A stretch of 64,000 bases of DNA, taken from Pochonia chlamydosporia 170 (taxonomy: Eukaryota > Ascomycota > Sordariomycetes > Hypocreales > Clavicipitaceae). Below the pieces are notes generated by a model that was not told where the DNA came from, did not search any database, and worked only from the letters and a program-made list of their open reading frames with translations. The stretch is from positions 5,208,001 to 5,272,000 of the forward strand of contig NC_035791.1 in the NCBI RefSeq assembly GCF_001653235.2. Reading direction: 5' to 3'. Both the position numbers and the translations under genes were made by a program. Positions 10,238 through 20,627 of the stretch are shown piece after piece. Each line of letters starts with the position of its first letter. The stretch's first letter is position 1.

Positions 10238-12151
10238 ATGTCCAGTATGCCTTCAGATACAGAAGCTGCATCGGCCAATGTTCCATTGGAACCGGCCCAG
10301 AGAGTTCTGGCAGCAAAGAAATCCCTGTGGGAATCGATTCGATCTAATCCCAAGGTCATTTTCATCGCTTTTTTTGCTTCGTAAGTCCGCACCTTCCGTG
10401 TCATTTGAAGTCGATTGATCTAACATTGAGCAGCCTGGGTGGTTTCGAATATGGATATCAACAGGGTGTCCTTGGACAATCGCTTGTCATGACGCGCTTC
10501 GTCAACAACTTCCCCTCAGTGGTCCAATCGTCCTCTGCGACAGGTTGGCTCACATCCGTCCTGCAGCTTGGCGGTATTGTTGGCTCTCTGTCTGCAGGTG
10601 TATTGGGAGAGATCATCTCTCGAAAGTACACCATGTTCATTGCCTGCTGCTGGGTCATCCTGGGTAGCTACCTGTATATTGGCGCCAAGGAGGGGTTGCC
10701 AGCCTTGCTCTATGCCGGTCGATTCTTCACAGGTCTCGGTGTAGGACTTTTCAGCGGTGTCGGACCACTGTACAATGCAGAATTATCTGCTCCTGAGATG
10801 AGAGGTTTGTTGGTGTCGTTTTACCAGTTCGCCACTATTCTCGGAATCATGCTGTCGTTTTGGGCTGGCTACGGCAGCAACTACATCGGCGGTACAGGCG
10901 ATTCCCAGTCTGATATGGCATGGAGACTGCCCTCGATTATCCAAGGCATTCCCGCGGTGGCCTTGGCCCTGGGTATCTGGTTTATGCCATTCTCTCCCCG
11001 TTGGCTGGTCAAGGTGGGCCGCGATGAGGAGGCCAAGAAAACCCTGGCCTGGATGCGCAAGTTGCCGGTTGACCACGAGCTCATTCAAGTCGAATTTCTC
11101 GAAATCAAGGCCGAATCCGTCTTCGAAAAGAAGGCCTTTGCCAGAGATTTCCCCCGTATGGCTGAGGAGGGCAGCAAAAGCGCCTTCCGTGAGCAAATCG
11201 CCCAATATATCAACTGCTTCCGAACAAAGGACAACGCCAAGCGAATTATCACGGGTTTTCTCGTGATGTTTTGGCAACAGTGGAGCGGGATCGACGCGAG
11301 AATGTAGCCCTATTCTCTTCGTTAATGACATGAAACTAACAATATGTAGTTATCTACTATGCGACAAACGTCTTCCAGAGTCTGGGACTTACCGGTGGAA
11401 CCATAGCTCTTTTGGCGACGGGAGTGACTGGCGTTGTGTTTTTGATAAGCACAGTTCCGGCAATGGTAAGAGAGGGAAGCGTATAACAAGAAAGAAAGAA
11501 GCATGCTTACTTGAATTAGTTAATCATCGACCGTGTTGGACGAAAGCCAATGCTGCTTGTTGGATCCGTGGTGATGGGGGTCAGCATGGTAATAGTCGGC
11601 ATTATTGTTGCCAAATTCAGACATGATTGGCCTAACCACGTGGCTGCGGGCTGGACAGCGGTCGGTAAGTGCAGTCATAAACTCTTGTTGACATGCATGA
11701 GGTGTCTTGAGACTGACGGGTGACAGCGTTGATCTGGGTGTATATCGCCGGCTTCGGAGCCACATGGGGACCTGTCTCGTGGACACTCATTTCGGAGATC
11801 TTCCCCTTGTCCATTCGAGCCAAGGGTGCATCGATTGGTGCTATGAGCAACTGGTTAAACAACTTTGCCATTGCGTTCTTCGTGCCGCCGATGCTGGAGG
11901 CTTGGGCATGGGGCACTTACATCTTCTTTGCGGTGTTCCTCACAGCAGGCATCTTCTGGGTGTGGTTCTTCTTGCCCGAGACGAAGAATGCGACCCTTGA
12001 AGAGATGGATCGGGTGTTTGGCAGTCATACAGGTGAGAGAGATGCAGAGCTGTTGTGTGAAGCACAGAGGGAAGTCGGCCTCACAGCCTTGCTTGAAGGT
12101 CGTGTCGAGGCGGACAAAGCTGGTGTTGAGAAGCACATTGAGCAATTGTGA
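10238..12151 (+). CDS. MFS sugar-porter family transporter (one exon junction off frame)
   Basis: Five exons: 10238-10380, 10434-11303, 11350-11465, 11520-11664 and 11727-12151, about 565 residues with 12 predicted membrane spans. Sugar-porter hallmarks are visible: FEYGYQQGVLGQ in span 1, GRFFTGLGVG, SPRWL after span 6, QQWSGID in span 7, IYYATNVF, DRVGRKPML, and the PETKNATLEEMD end signature. It is a plasma-membrane proton-sugar or polyol symporter by family. The junction of exons 2 and 3 does not close in frame: the only GT donor near QQWSGIDAR (11304) plus the TAG acceptor at 11349 leaves one base too many, whereas all other junctions fit. This means an unusual donor, a sequencing error or a genuine frameshift. 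It is divergent from the finger-less regulator at 7601-9028. Confidence 0.8.
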
Positions 12152-12798
12152 TCAAGTGTAGAAGAAGTAAGGGAGAAATATTTTGGAAGAAGAATGTAGG
12201 AGAGTGTGAGGGACGAAGGATGGAAGAAGTGAAATAGGACAACAATCCAGGCACCAGACCCCGTGACCTGTCAAAATGGATGACACTAAACAATTTGATG
12301 AAAGTTCACAGCTAGGGAAGACTTTGCGGTTCTACAATATTCTACAGATTTTTTTCTACAACATCGGGGATTCACAGCTATATATGTCTGGTATCAATAG
12401 TCTGGCACCAACATTGAAGACGATTCCTTGGCAGACCGCGACTGACCGAAGGCGGCGCCACCCGATGGAGTCTCTGGTCTGGTCAAGACTGGTCGCCCAT
12501 CTTTTCCCCAGCTTTATTGTCCTCAACGTCTCGCCCTGTGATCACTGATCCTTGATAACCATGCCATCGGCTCCAGGTCCAGCCGACCATGCACCCACAT
12601 TAATCAATCAATCAATTTGCCCACACCTGCCTTGACCCCAGAAAACACTTGACATCAATCACATCGACACACATCAACACCCACAGACCAGCGACATTCT
12701 CAACAACATTCAACAACCTTACATCTCCTCCCCGTAAACAAGCATCAAGCACAACTTCTCAACCCGATTATGACCATCGGCACATCAAATGTCCCCAT
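12152..12798. other. Intergenic / leader of the Zn2Cys6 regulator
   Basis: No gene supported. It contains a TCTGGTCTGGTC element near 12473-12494, a short TCAA-type microsatellite around 12604-12616 and, from about 12650, a CA-rich leader typical of a fungal 5' UTR. An in-frame ATG at 12649 exists but precedes a non-conserved stretch. Confidence 0.4.
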
Positions 12799-14664
12799 AT
12801 GCCCGTGATTCGCTCCATCCCCGAGAATAAGCGGCGCGTCCGCACAGGATGCCTCTCATGTCGAAAGCGACGACGGAAATGTAACTATCCCCCTTCCCTC
12901 CCCCTTCCCCTTCCCATTCCCACTTTGACCCGGGTGAATCGGGTTTCCTCCATCGTGCATGATGCCTAGCCAGCCCCGCCCGAGAGCCGCATCTGGACAT
13001 GAAACGAAAAAGCAAAAGTGAGTGACTAACGAGATCAAGGTGATGAGCGCAAACCAAGATGCGCGAGCTGTGAAGCTAGAGGCGTGACTTGCGCGTATCC
13101 TGATTTGCAGTTTATTCCCAAGTCGACGGCTGGAGATGTTGCGACTGCGAAGCCGAGGAGTAGTTCCTACACTCGTATCAAGGTAGTTCATCTCACCTCG
13201 CATCTTACCGTGCAACTCCACAAGACGCATCAACTAACACACCCAGTTTGTAAATGAACCAATATCGCCCGTCTCAAAATCATCAGACACAAACGGCAAC
13301 AACCGCAGAGACTCGGACTCCCTCTCGCAGCAGCTGGAACTCCGCAGCTCATCCTACAGCAGCAGCAGCATCACCATCGACTCCCTCCTCACCACCGCGC
13401 CCTTAGCTGAGGACCGCAAAAAGGAACGCCCGCTAGTCGACTGGGACGGCTACTTTGACACGCAGAACGTATCTGCGGGCAGGAAACAGGGCGCCCTGCT
13501 ACGGCACTTTCGGTACATGATGGTTCCGTGGATGGAGGCCGGGGATCCGACGTCGAGGCTTGGCGTGGACATTATGTATCTCGCGCAGGAGCATCCGCCG
13601 ATTCAGAGCGTCATCGTTGAACTGGCTGGACATCAGATGAATTTGCTGCATGGGCGACGGGATGCTGCGGAGGTGGCAAAGGAGAATAGTAGGGTGCATG
13701 CGCTGGATGGGCCGGCGAAGAGGGTGGCGGATTCGTTGGCTGGGGTTGCAGAGTATCTTCGTGCTGGGCCGTTGCAGTGGCGGCATCATGCGTCGTATGA
13801 GATGAGTTTGCTGAGTTCAGAGCACACTGCGTTGTCGATAGAAGAGCCGTTGCGGTCGTTGTGCAAGCTTCACTCACGATTTGGTATGTCTCCAGCAACA
13901 ATCACTCTTAACAAACTAACACTCGTGTCAAAGATTTGGCATCCTCCATAATACTACGACAACCGCCCCTCACACCACTATCATTCTACTCACCACAAGA
14001 CTTCCCATCATGGGATCCAGATTCCCCCCGAGCAGCATACACCTGGTCCCTCTACCACCTCACCATGGTCCTACACTTCACCCACGACCCAGCCCAGCCC
14101 ATCACCCACCCGCTCCTCCAAGACGCCGCCCACCAGACCGTCCCCTCCTACTCCTCCTACCCCAGCAGCTCAGCAAAGTGGCTCGCCCTCTGGAAGAGCT
14201 GTCAAACCTGGCGAGACCGCCGCCCCGTCCCCATGCGCCCCATCCTCGACATAGGCAACATCGAAGCCGGGCAGATCGACACCCGCGCAGACGCATCCTT
14301 CCCCATACAGCTGTACACCAACGCGCTGGGGATGCAGGCCAACGTCGCGTACCACGTGTCCTCGCTGCTGCTGCTGATGCACAAGCCCCGCCTGCTGAAG
14401 CTGTCGGGCTACCAGCTGTCGTCGACGTCGCAGAGCTGGCATGTCCAGACGATTGCGGGGATCGCCTGCACCAACGACTTTGCAGAGCAATGGGATCCGG
14501 TGGTGGTGGCGGCGCTGCTGTTCATCGCGCGGGATATGACGCACGGGTCGCAGCAGGGGGCACTGATGGGGTGTTTTCGCAAGATTAGGGCTGGGACGGG
14601 GATGAGGCTGGATGGGGAACTTGGTGAGTTGCAGGGCCTGTGGAATGTAGGGAGGTTTGTGTAG
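12799..14664 (+). CDS. Zn2Cys6 transcription factor (530 aa)
   Basis: Four exons: 12799-12880, 13040-13182, 13247-13883 and 13934-14664. The binuclear zinc cluster is at about residues 18-45 and is interrupted by the first intron; splicing restores the spacing C-x2-C-x6-C-x5-C-x2-C-x7-C (CLSC, KC, RC, ASC, TC). A Ser-rich linker follows (residues 60-120), then the regulatory domain from about LLRHFRYMMVPWMEAGDP, which is the Fungal_trans_2 type. It is a nuclear sequence-specific regulator by family; its target is unknown. The finger lies near the N-terminus when the ATG at 12799 is used; an in-frame ATG at 12649 would add 50 unconserved residues. The gene is plus-strand, between the MFS transporter and MCWPSR paralogue 2. 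Confidence 0.85.
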
Positions 14665-14958
14665 GTGGTTTTCATGGTATGAATGGCATGGAGTTACTGA
14701 ATGTGAAGGGACGGGCTTCAAGGGAGTACAAACATATGGAATTTATTGTCTACAGATAGAATCTGCTGCGGAATGAGAGTCTAATATATCCCGATAGTCC
14801 TCCCCCGTCCCATCTACACCAGATCGCTCCATTCTATAACCATACCCAAATACAGATGCAAAGAAAAAATCAGCAAGCCAAGATGAATACAAATACAAAG
14901 ATCAGTCCATCAGCAAGCCCAGAATAATACAAAGACGAAGATCAGTCCAACACTGAAA

Positions 14959-15147
14959 TCAGCAACCTCCCCCGGCAGGCGCATTGGCAGCACCTCCAAA
15001 GAACGCCGGGTTCACGTATCCGTACTTCCTGTCCTTGCGCTTCTTGCGCTGGCGCTCATAGTCGGAGTAGTCCATTACGGGACGGGCGTTGTAGTATTGG
15101 TCGTGGTGGCGGTGGTCCCGTTCGTAGTGTCTTGAGGGCCAGCACAT
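14959..15147 (-). CDS. Tiny MCWPSR protein, paralogue 2
   Basis: Single exon of 62 residues. It shares MCWPSR at the N-terminus, the YYNARPV core, a basic stretch (RQRKKRKDRK) and the Gly-Gly-Cys end with the 91-residue protein at 6878-7153. The tail here is short and Ala/Gly-rich rather than an expanded Gly array. An in-frame upstream ATG at 15210 exists, but the shared start shows 15147 is right. No signal peptide or membrane span. The two copies lie 8 kb apart on the same strand with two regulators and a transporter between them. Function unknown; possible cysteine lipidation or crosslinking is speculative. Confidence 0.65.
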   Translation of the reverse strand: MCWPSRHYERDHRHHDQYYNARPVMDYSDYERQRKKRKDRKYGYVNPAFFGGAANAPAGGGC

Positions 15148-16136
15148 TGTGATGTAATTTGATGGCTTATGTATGAGGAAGAGTGTAAGGTGCTGAGCAA
15201 GAGTGTACAAGATGTAATTGTTTGAGGAAGATGGATTGTACAGATGTGTTGCAGGTAGTTGTGGTGTTTGAGTTAAAGTATTTGATCTGAATGATCTGAA
15301 TGCACGATGGAATTAAGCTTGTTAAATAGTTTAGACCACTGAATAGATGAGGCCGTCATCCACGCGTTTGACGAACAGCTTCGCTCGAATGCTACTCAAT
15401 CGGGTTAGGGTTAGCGTGCCAAGACTCACGATGGCGTCTGCTGCTCTCCCGTCGCGGCAGTCTCGAATCTCGAAATTCAGACCAGTTTGCATCGAATGGA
15501 ATGGAGGCGCTGCGAGTTGGGCGTACAGGCCAAGTGGGACGTGACGAATCGTCGGGCTGTGCATGGATACTCCGTAATTAGAGAGCGTGACTTGTGGGAG
15601 ATGTGGTGAAGTGCCGTGGTGCCCGGCTTTGGTTTGTGTAACTGAATCTGACTCGTCTGCGTGGGAAATGCTTCTAGAAGTTTGATTGCTTCGCCTGCTG
15701 ACGAGGTGGTGTGTGGCTTGTGCTGGTGTACGTAGTATAGAGCTAGATTAATTGAAATTATCTATGTATACTTTGGTTGGGTGTTTGGGAGGAATAGATC
15801 CGGATTGGGCGATGATCACTGTTACATGCCAGTCGGGATATTATTGCGCGGTATTGTGCGGTAATACCCTGTACAGAATGCAAGTGCCGAATGTAGCGGC
15901 CGTGTAAGTCGAGAGGCAAAATTAAAGAAATTTTTAAAAATGTCATCTTATATTCATCATGAAGAGTACTTTGTGAGATACCGGCAAAGTGCCTGCATGT
16001 CCCGGAGTTTAGATGCCTCGGATTTAGATCCCCGCCATCCGCATCCCACCAAAGTCAAGCCATCAAGATATCAATCTCAACCACATTGTAGCACCTAACA
16101 TCAACCAAAGACATCCCTCTCATAAACCAAATCAGC
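15148..16136. other. Intergenic, no supported gene
   Basis: A minus-strand open frame at 15331-15564 contains a possible 38-nt intron (GTGAGT, CTAAC, TAG) but no recognisable protein. Two direct copies of the telomere-type hexamer occur at about 15402-15413, probably by chance. The end of the stretch holds the promoter of the regulator at 16137. Confidence 0.35.
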
Positions 16137-17592
16137 ATGGTAAACCGCGGCCGCCCCTCAAAAGACTGCGCCCCATGCAGAAAGCGAAAACTCCGGGTAC
16201 GCAAACCACCAACCACTTGACACTACAACCTCATCTCCCATCTCACAACCTCATCCATCTAACAATTAATCTCAGTGCGACCTCCACCGCCCCCAATGCG
16301 GCCAGTGCCAACGCGCTCACCTCTCCTGCTTCGGCTACCGCAACCCCCAAGACCTCATCTTCCACGACCAAACACCCTCCATCCGCGCCAAAGCCCAGCG
16401 CAGCATCCCCAAACCACCACGCCCATCATGGACCATCATCGCCCGCCACGACTTCCTCACACACTACGTCTCCGGCCTCTCGCGCAGCTACGACATGCTC
16501 GGCCCTCTGTATAAAGCCACCCGTCAAGGCAGTCACCTCGATGTATCTGTGGACGCCGCGAGTCTAGCCTTCATGGCGGTCCGGCACAGCAATGCCTCGA
16601 ATCTACTGCATCTAGCTGCGGAGCGGTACGTCACGGCGCTACAGCTCGTGAACAAGGCGCTTACGACTCCGCATCAAGCTGTCGGAGATGATACCCTCCT
16701 AGCGGTGCTGTTGCTAGACCTCTATGAGAAGCTGGTGTGTAGGGATGCGCACTCAGCGACCTCGTGGTTGAGACATATGAAAGGGGCGATTGCGCTGATT
16801 GAACTCCGGGGGGAGAAGAACCTGTCTACGGATATTGGGAGACGGCTTGCGCAGAGATTGTACACATGTTTGGTGATAAGTTGTGGTGTTGCTGGTGTGA
16901 GAGTGCCCCCTGAACTGGACTATTTGAAGCAGAGTCTCGATTCGTATGAGCAGGATCCGAAATGGGGCGTCACGACGCTTAATGTCCACGCTATTAATCT
17001 CGTTACTGATATAAACGAGATGGATCCAGGGGAGATTGTCGTCCAAGCGACACGATTAGACGACCAGTTTCGACAATTACAGGCGTCTTTACCTCCGAAA
17101 TGGCATCCCAAGCGGATCCTTCGCCATGAGAGCGCTTTGACGGACCAGTTTATTCATGGAGATGGCTACGACGTGTACGACAACTTATTCTACACGCAGG
17201 TCTGGAACGTGATTCGCATCATGAGAATCCATCTCCACATCCTCACACAGCAACACTCCCCCTCCCTCGAAGCACAAACACAATGCACACAATTCATCGA
17301 AACCAGCATAAACGAAATCTGCGCCAGCGCAACACAATTCCTCACCCCAGACACAACCTCCAAAGGCTTCTCCCTCCCCCAATCCCTACAATGCTACACG
17401 CTCCTCCCGCCGCTGTACCTCGCCGCCTCCGTCTCCCGCACCCCATCCACACGAACATGGGTCCTCAGCACATTACAATACATGGCCCAAGGCGGCCTGG
17501 AAATGGCACACCGCACTGCGCAACTCCTCCAAACGCCCACCACTTTCTGGGACTTATACGCCCAACTGGGGAGCTATGCGTTCGCCGCGTGA
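16137..17592 (+). CDS. Zn2Cys6 transcription factor (458 aa)
   Basis: Two exons, 16137-16196 and 16276-17592. The first exon encodes only MVNRGRPSKDCAPCRKRKLR, the first half of the zinc cluster; the second exon continues CDLHRPQCGQCQRAHLSC, completing C-x2-C-x6-C-x6-C-x2-C-x6-C. An intron in the middle of the finger is common in this family. The remainder is a Fungal_trans_2-type regulatory domain (for example the RHDFLTHYVSGLSRSYDML segment). The N-terminal placement of the finger and the very short lead (10 residues) are typical of this subclass. The stop codon at 17590-17592 directly abuts the stop codon of the convergent dioxygenase gene, so the two mRNAs must overlap. The regulator may control that dioxygenase, but this is inference from proximity. 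Confidence 0.85.
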
Positions 17593-18467
17593 TTACAGCT
17601 TCCCCTTCCACTTTTCCATCAGTTCTGCCACCCTCGTCCGTGGACTCCGCCCGTTGACGTATCCCAAAAACGGCATGCCGACCTTGTACCCCATCATGGC
17701 GACTAACTTCGGCGGAATATCATCTAGCTTTTCCCAGTCGACCGCAAGTTGCTGATTCTCCAGCTGCCGCATCCAGGGCTGGCAGTACTGCACTGTGAGT
17801 GCTAGCCGTCCTTCAGACGAGGTGTTCTCCCCGCCGCCGTGCCACAGCGTGCCTATAAAATACATTATACTACCGGCAGGCATGACCACCGACTGTGCTT
17901 CTGAGCGTTTGGGCAGCCTGTCGCCCCAGGTGTGTGAGTCGGGGATAATGACTGTCGATCCATTTGTTTCTGTATACTCATCCAATGCAATCATTATAGC
18001 CTACACCATCAACATGTGTCACCAAAAGAGAGAGCGCGAGAGAGTGAAAAACATACCGTTCCAAAAGGACGATGCGGCCTCGGCACAGTAATATACTCAT
18101 CATCGTGGTGTAAACTCTGCGCCTTCTCCCCCGGCCGGATATTAATGCTATGAAACGCAGTCACGAGGTACCCATCGTCGAGGAAGTGGTCATTCAGCGC
18201 AAGGACAGCGGAGTGAAGCGCAAAATTGTCAAACACACGAGACTTGTTGAGGAGGGCGTAGATGCGCTGCGTCTGAAGGCCCTCGAAGGGATTGCGGCCT
18301 GCTTCCACCGCGGGACCGGCGTCGGGTGTGGTGGATAGTCGTGCGAGTTCGGCTTTTGCGTCGGCGATTTGCGACGGGGAGAAGGCGTTGGGGATGATGA
18401 CGTAGCCGTGTTGGTTGACGTGGTCGACGTAGGTTTTTATGTCACGACTTGTAAAGACTTTTGCCAT
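17593..18467 (-). CDS. PhyH-type Fe(II)/2-oxoglutarate-dependent dioxygenase
   Basis: Two exons (minus), 18057-18467 and 17593-18000, phase-0 junction, 272 residues. The facial triad is visible: His-x-Asp within SLHHDDEY (residues 119-125) and the distal His191 in LWHGGGEN. Arg202 in GRLALTVQY is the likely 2-oxoglutarate ligand. The segment GSTVIIPDSHTWGDR is characteristic of the phytanoyl-CoA dioxygenase fold and of fungal members used in secondary metabolism (hydroxylation, desaturation, endoperoxidation). I chose 18467 because the family N-terminus begins there; an upstream ATG at 18596 adds a low-complexity lead. No signal peptide. It is tail-to-tail with the regulator ending at 17592, with no intergenic base between the stops. 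The substrate cannot be told from the sequence. Confidence 0.85.
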
Positions 18468-18810
18468 TTTTATGAATTTCTGGATGTCAATGCTGGTGAT
18501 TGTTATGTTGTTGAAAGGCGCTCTGGAGTCTGGAGAAGAAGTGGATGAGGTGAGATGGGTTGCGGGGGTGGGCCGAGGCATCTTTCTATAAGACATGATA
18601 TGGCTTACACACTACACACCAGACGGATAATACAGGATAATACATGTCCGAATTAGCCGGATGTATCCGGATATTATTTATTTCATTTACTGATCTTGTG
18701 TAACGATTATGCTGAGACAAACAAGCCAGGCTGAAACGCGGTGCTACCATAGTCCCAGATATCTGGCCCATGTCGCGGGGAGCACCGAGTACCCATTATC
18801 CCACGAAACA
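18468..18810. other. Short intergenic region upstream of the PhyH gene
   Basis: Holds the promoter of the dioxygenase and the 3' end of the glucoamylase gene, both on the minus strand. Nothing further recognised. Confidence 0.4.
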
Positions 18811-20627
18811 TCATCTCCACTGATCATTCAGGGTTCCGCTGCTATTGCATCCCGTAGAAGAGGTCGCACTACGGTTAGGGTCGCTCTCCCAAATGACGGT
18901 TCCGTCGTTCGTCTTCTTGATGTACTTGTAGTCAAAGTTGGTGGCTGCGGGAAGCTTGATCTTGGCAGTCCACAGAGGGTTGCTGGACGTATATTGCGAA
19001 GCATCCAGGGGAATAGCATCAGCGGGCGACCAGTTCTTCAGTTCGGTGATGGAGCCCACGACGAAGATGCTCTCTCCGGGGACTGTAGTAACTTTGACGT
19101 TGAAAGTCATGGTGGAGTCGCAGCTGGGAGGCGCCTCGCAGACCGCGGGAACAGTATTGGAAGTAGGCTCTCCCCAAGACGGCGGAACAACACCGGAGCG
19201 GCGTTCAATAGCCCCGACGAATGATGCGTAAGACCAGGTCAGATGTACTGCAGACTTGGGCGCTCCGGTTTCTCGGTCAAACTGCTCAGCCATAGAGCCG
19301 TCTGCTGGGGTATACTGCTTCACCACGTTGATAAAGTCGTCTCCGTATGCCGTGACCGCCTTGATGACTGAGGTAAAGGTGTCAGAGTTCTTGGCATAAG
19401 TGCCCGTGGCAATGCTTGGTACGAGATCGCGGAAGAAGGGCAGAGACATGGCGTCGACTTTGATGGAGCCAATCTTTTGCCACTGATAGACGGCAGCGTA
19501 CATCTGCTCAGCGGCTGCCATTGTAGCGAGGTACCAAGGGTTGCCATTGTAGTAAACATCTTCCGAGTAGCGTCCTACAGCAGCAGCCTTACCAGCTGTT
19601 CGGCCCTTGTTGACGGTGTAAATAGTACGGAAGGAGTCCACGACAGCCTTGTGGTTTGCCAACGCTCGAGAAGAGCAGGGCTGGAAAGTGGCATCGGTGC
19701 ATGCGGCCGCAGGGTCAAACGTGTGAATGGACGAGATGATGGAGTTGACATCCTTGCCGACCCGGCCATCGTTGACGTTAATGTTGGAGTCGACGTAGCC
19801 ATTGGCCCAGAAGCTCTGAAGGAAGCAGAGAACTCTGGGCGCGTTGGTTTCGCAATCTGGGCACTGCTTGTTGAGAGCCTTGGCCAGAGCAGCGCCTTCG
19901 ACCAGAGCACGGTACGAGGCGGACAGGGTAAAGAAAGATGATCCGTTCACTTCTTCCCACAGATCGAAGCCAGTTCGGTTCCAGTACTGGACGGTGTAAG
20001 CAAGATCCTTGGCAATGATTGGCCACACCGTGTTTGTAGCTTCAGAGGTTCCGCCGTTAGCAATAAGCCAGTTGGCATAGATGGTGAGAGCAGTGGCTCG
20101 CAAAGGAGGTCCGTCGCGCTGTGGTCTACCCCAAGATCCTGTGAATGCGGTGAGATCAACATGAAACTTGGGCTCTCCCAAACCGCCAGAGTCTGGCCCG
20201 CCAGAAGGGTTGATGACTCCCTGAAGATGGGCCTGAGCCGTAATGTACTGCTCAATCTTGGGCTGCAAAGACTTGTTTCCGCCGATAAAGAGCTCAACCA
20301 AGACTTTGAAAGTCAAGGCAGAGTCTCGACTCCAAGTGTACCAGTCTATGCGACAGATCAGTCTTCCATACTTGGATAGGCAGCATAGGGCGAATACATA
20401 CAGTCTGGATCCGACTTGCTAGGGCTGGCTACTACAGCACCAGCTGCCGCGCCCTGAGCTTTGGATCCATCTGGGCCGATATTGGCCAAAACACCCTTTA
20501 GAGAAATGTCGTTCTGCTTGGTGATGAAGGTGTTCAAGTCGTCCCTGCAAGAAAGACGGCGGCGTGCTGCAACCCCATCCAGCCACAAACCCGCCACAGC
20601 CAGGGCACCAAGGAGATTCTTGTACAT
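18811..20627 (-). CDS. Glucoamylase (GH15) with CBM20 starch-binding domain
   Basis: Two exons (minus), 20402-20627 and 18811-20345, 586 residues. A signal peptide (MYKNLLGALAVAGLWLDGVA) is followed by a basic ARRR stretch. The GH15 catalytic domain shows the conserved SDPDYWYTWSRD segment, formed across the intron, FDLWEEV with the general-acid Glu, and MAEQFDRETG with the catalytic-base Glu. The C-terminal ~100 residues are a CBM20 (TTVPGESIFVVG, LKNWSPADAIPLDAS, YKYIKK, WESDPNR). It releases beta-D-glucose from the non-reducing ends of starch outside the cell. The linker between the two domains is very short (about 15-20 residues) compared with the long Ser/Thr-rich linker of Aspergillus enzymes, and only one intron remains. 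The 586-aa length is otherwise normal for the family. Confidence 0.95.

Noticed and set aside
15331..15564. Open frame with a possible 38-nt intron and two telomere-type hexamers
   Set aside because: The intron would be unusually short, the product is not recognisable and two hexamer copies are too few to indicate an interstitial telomere.
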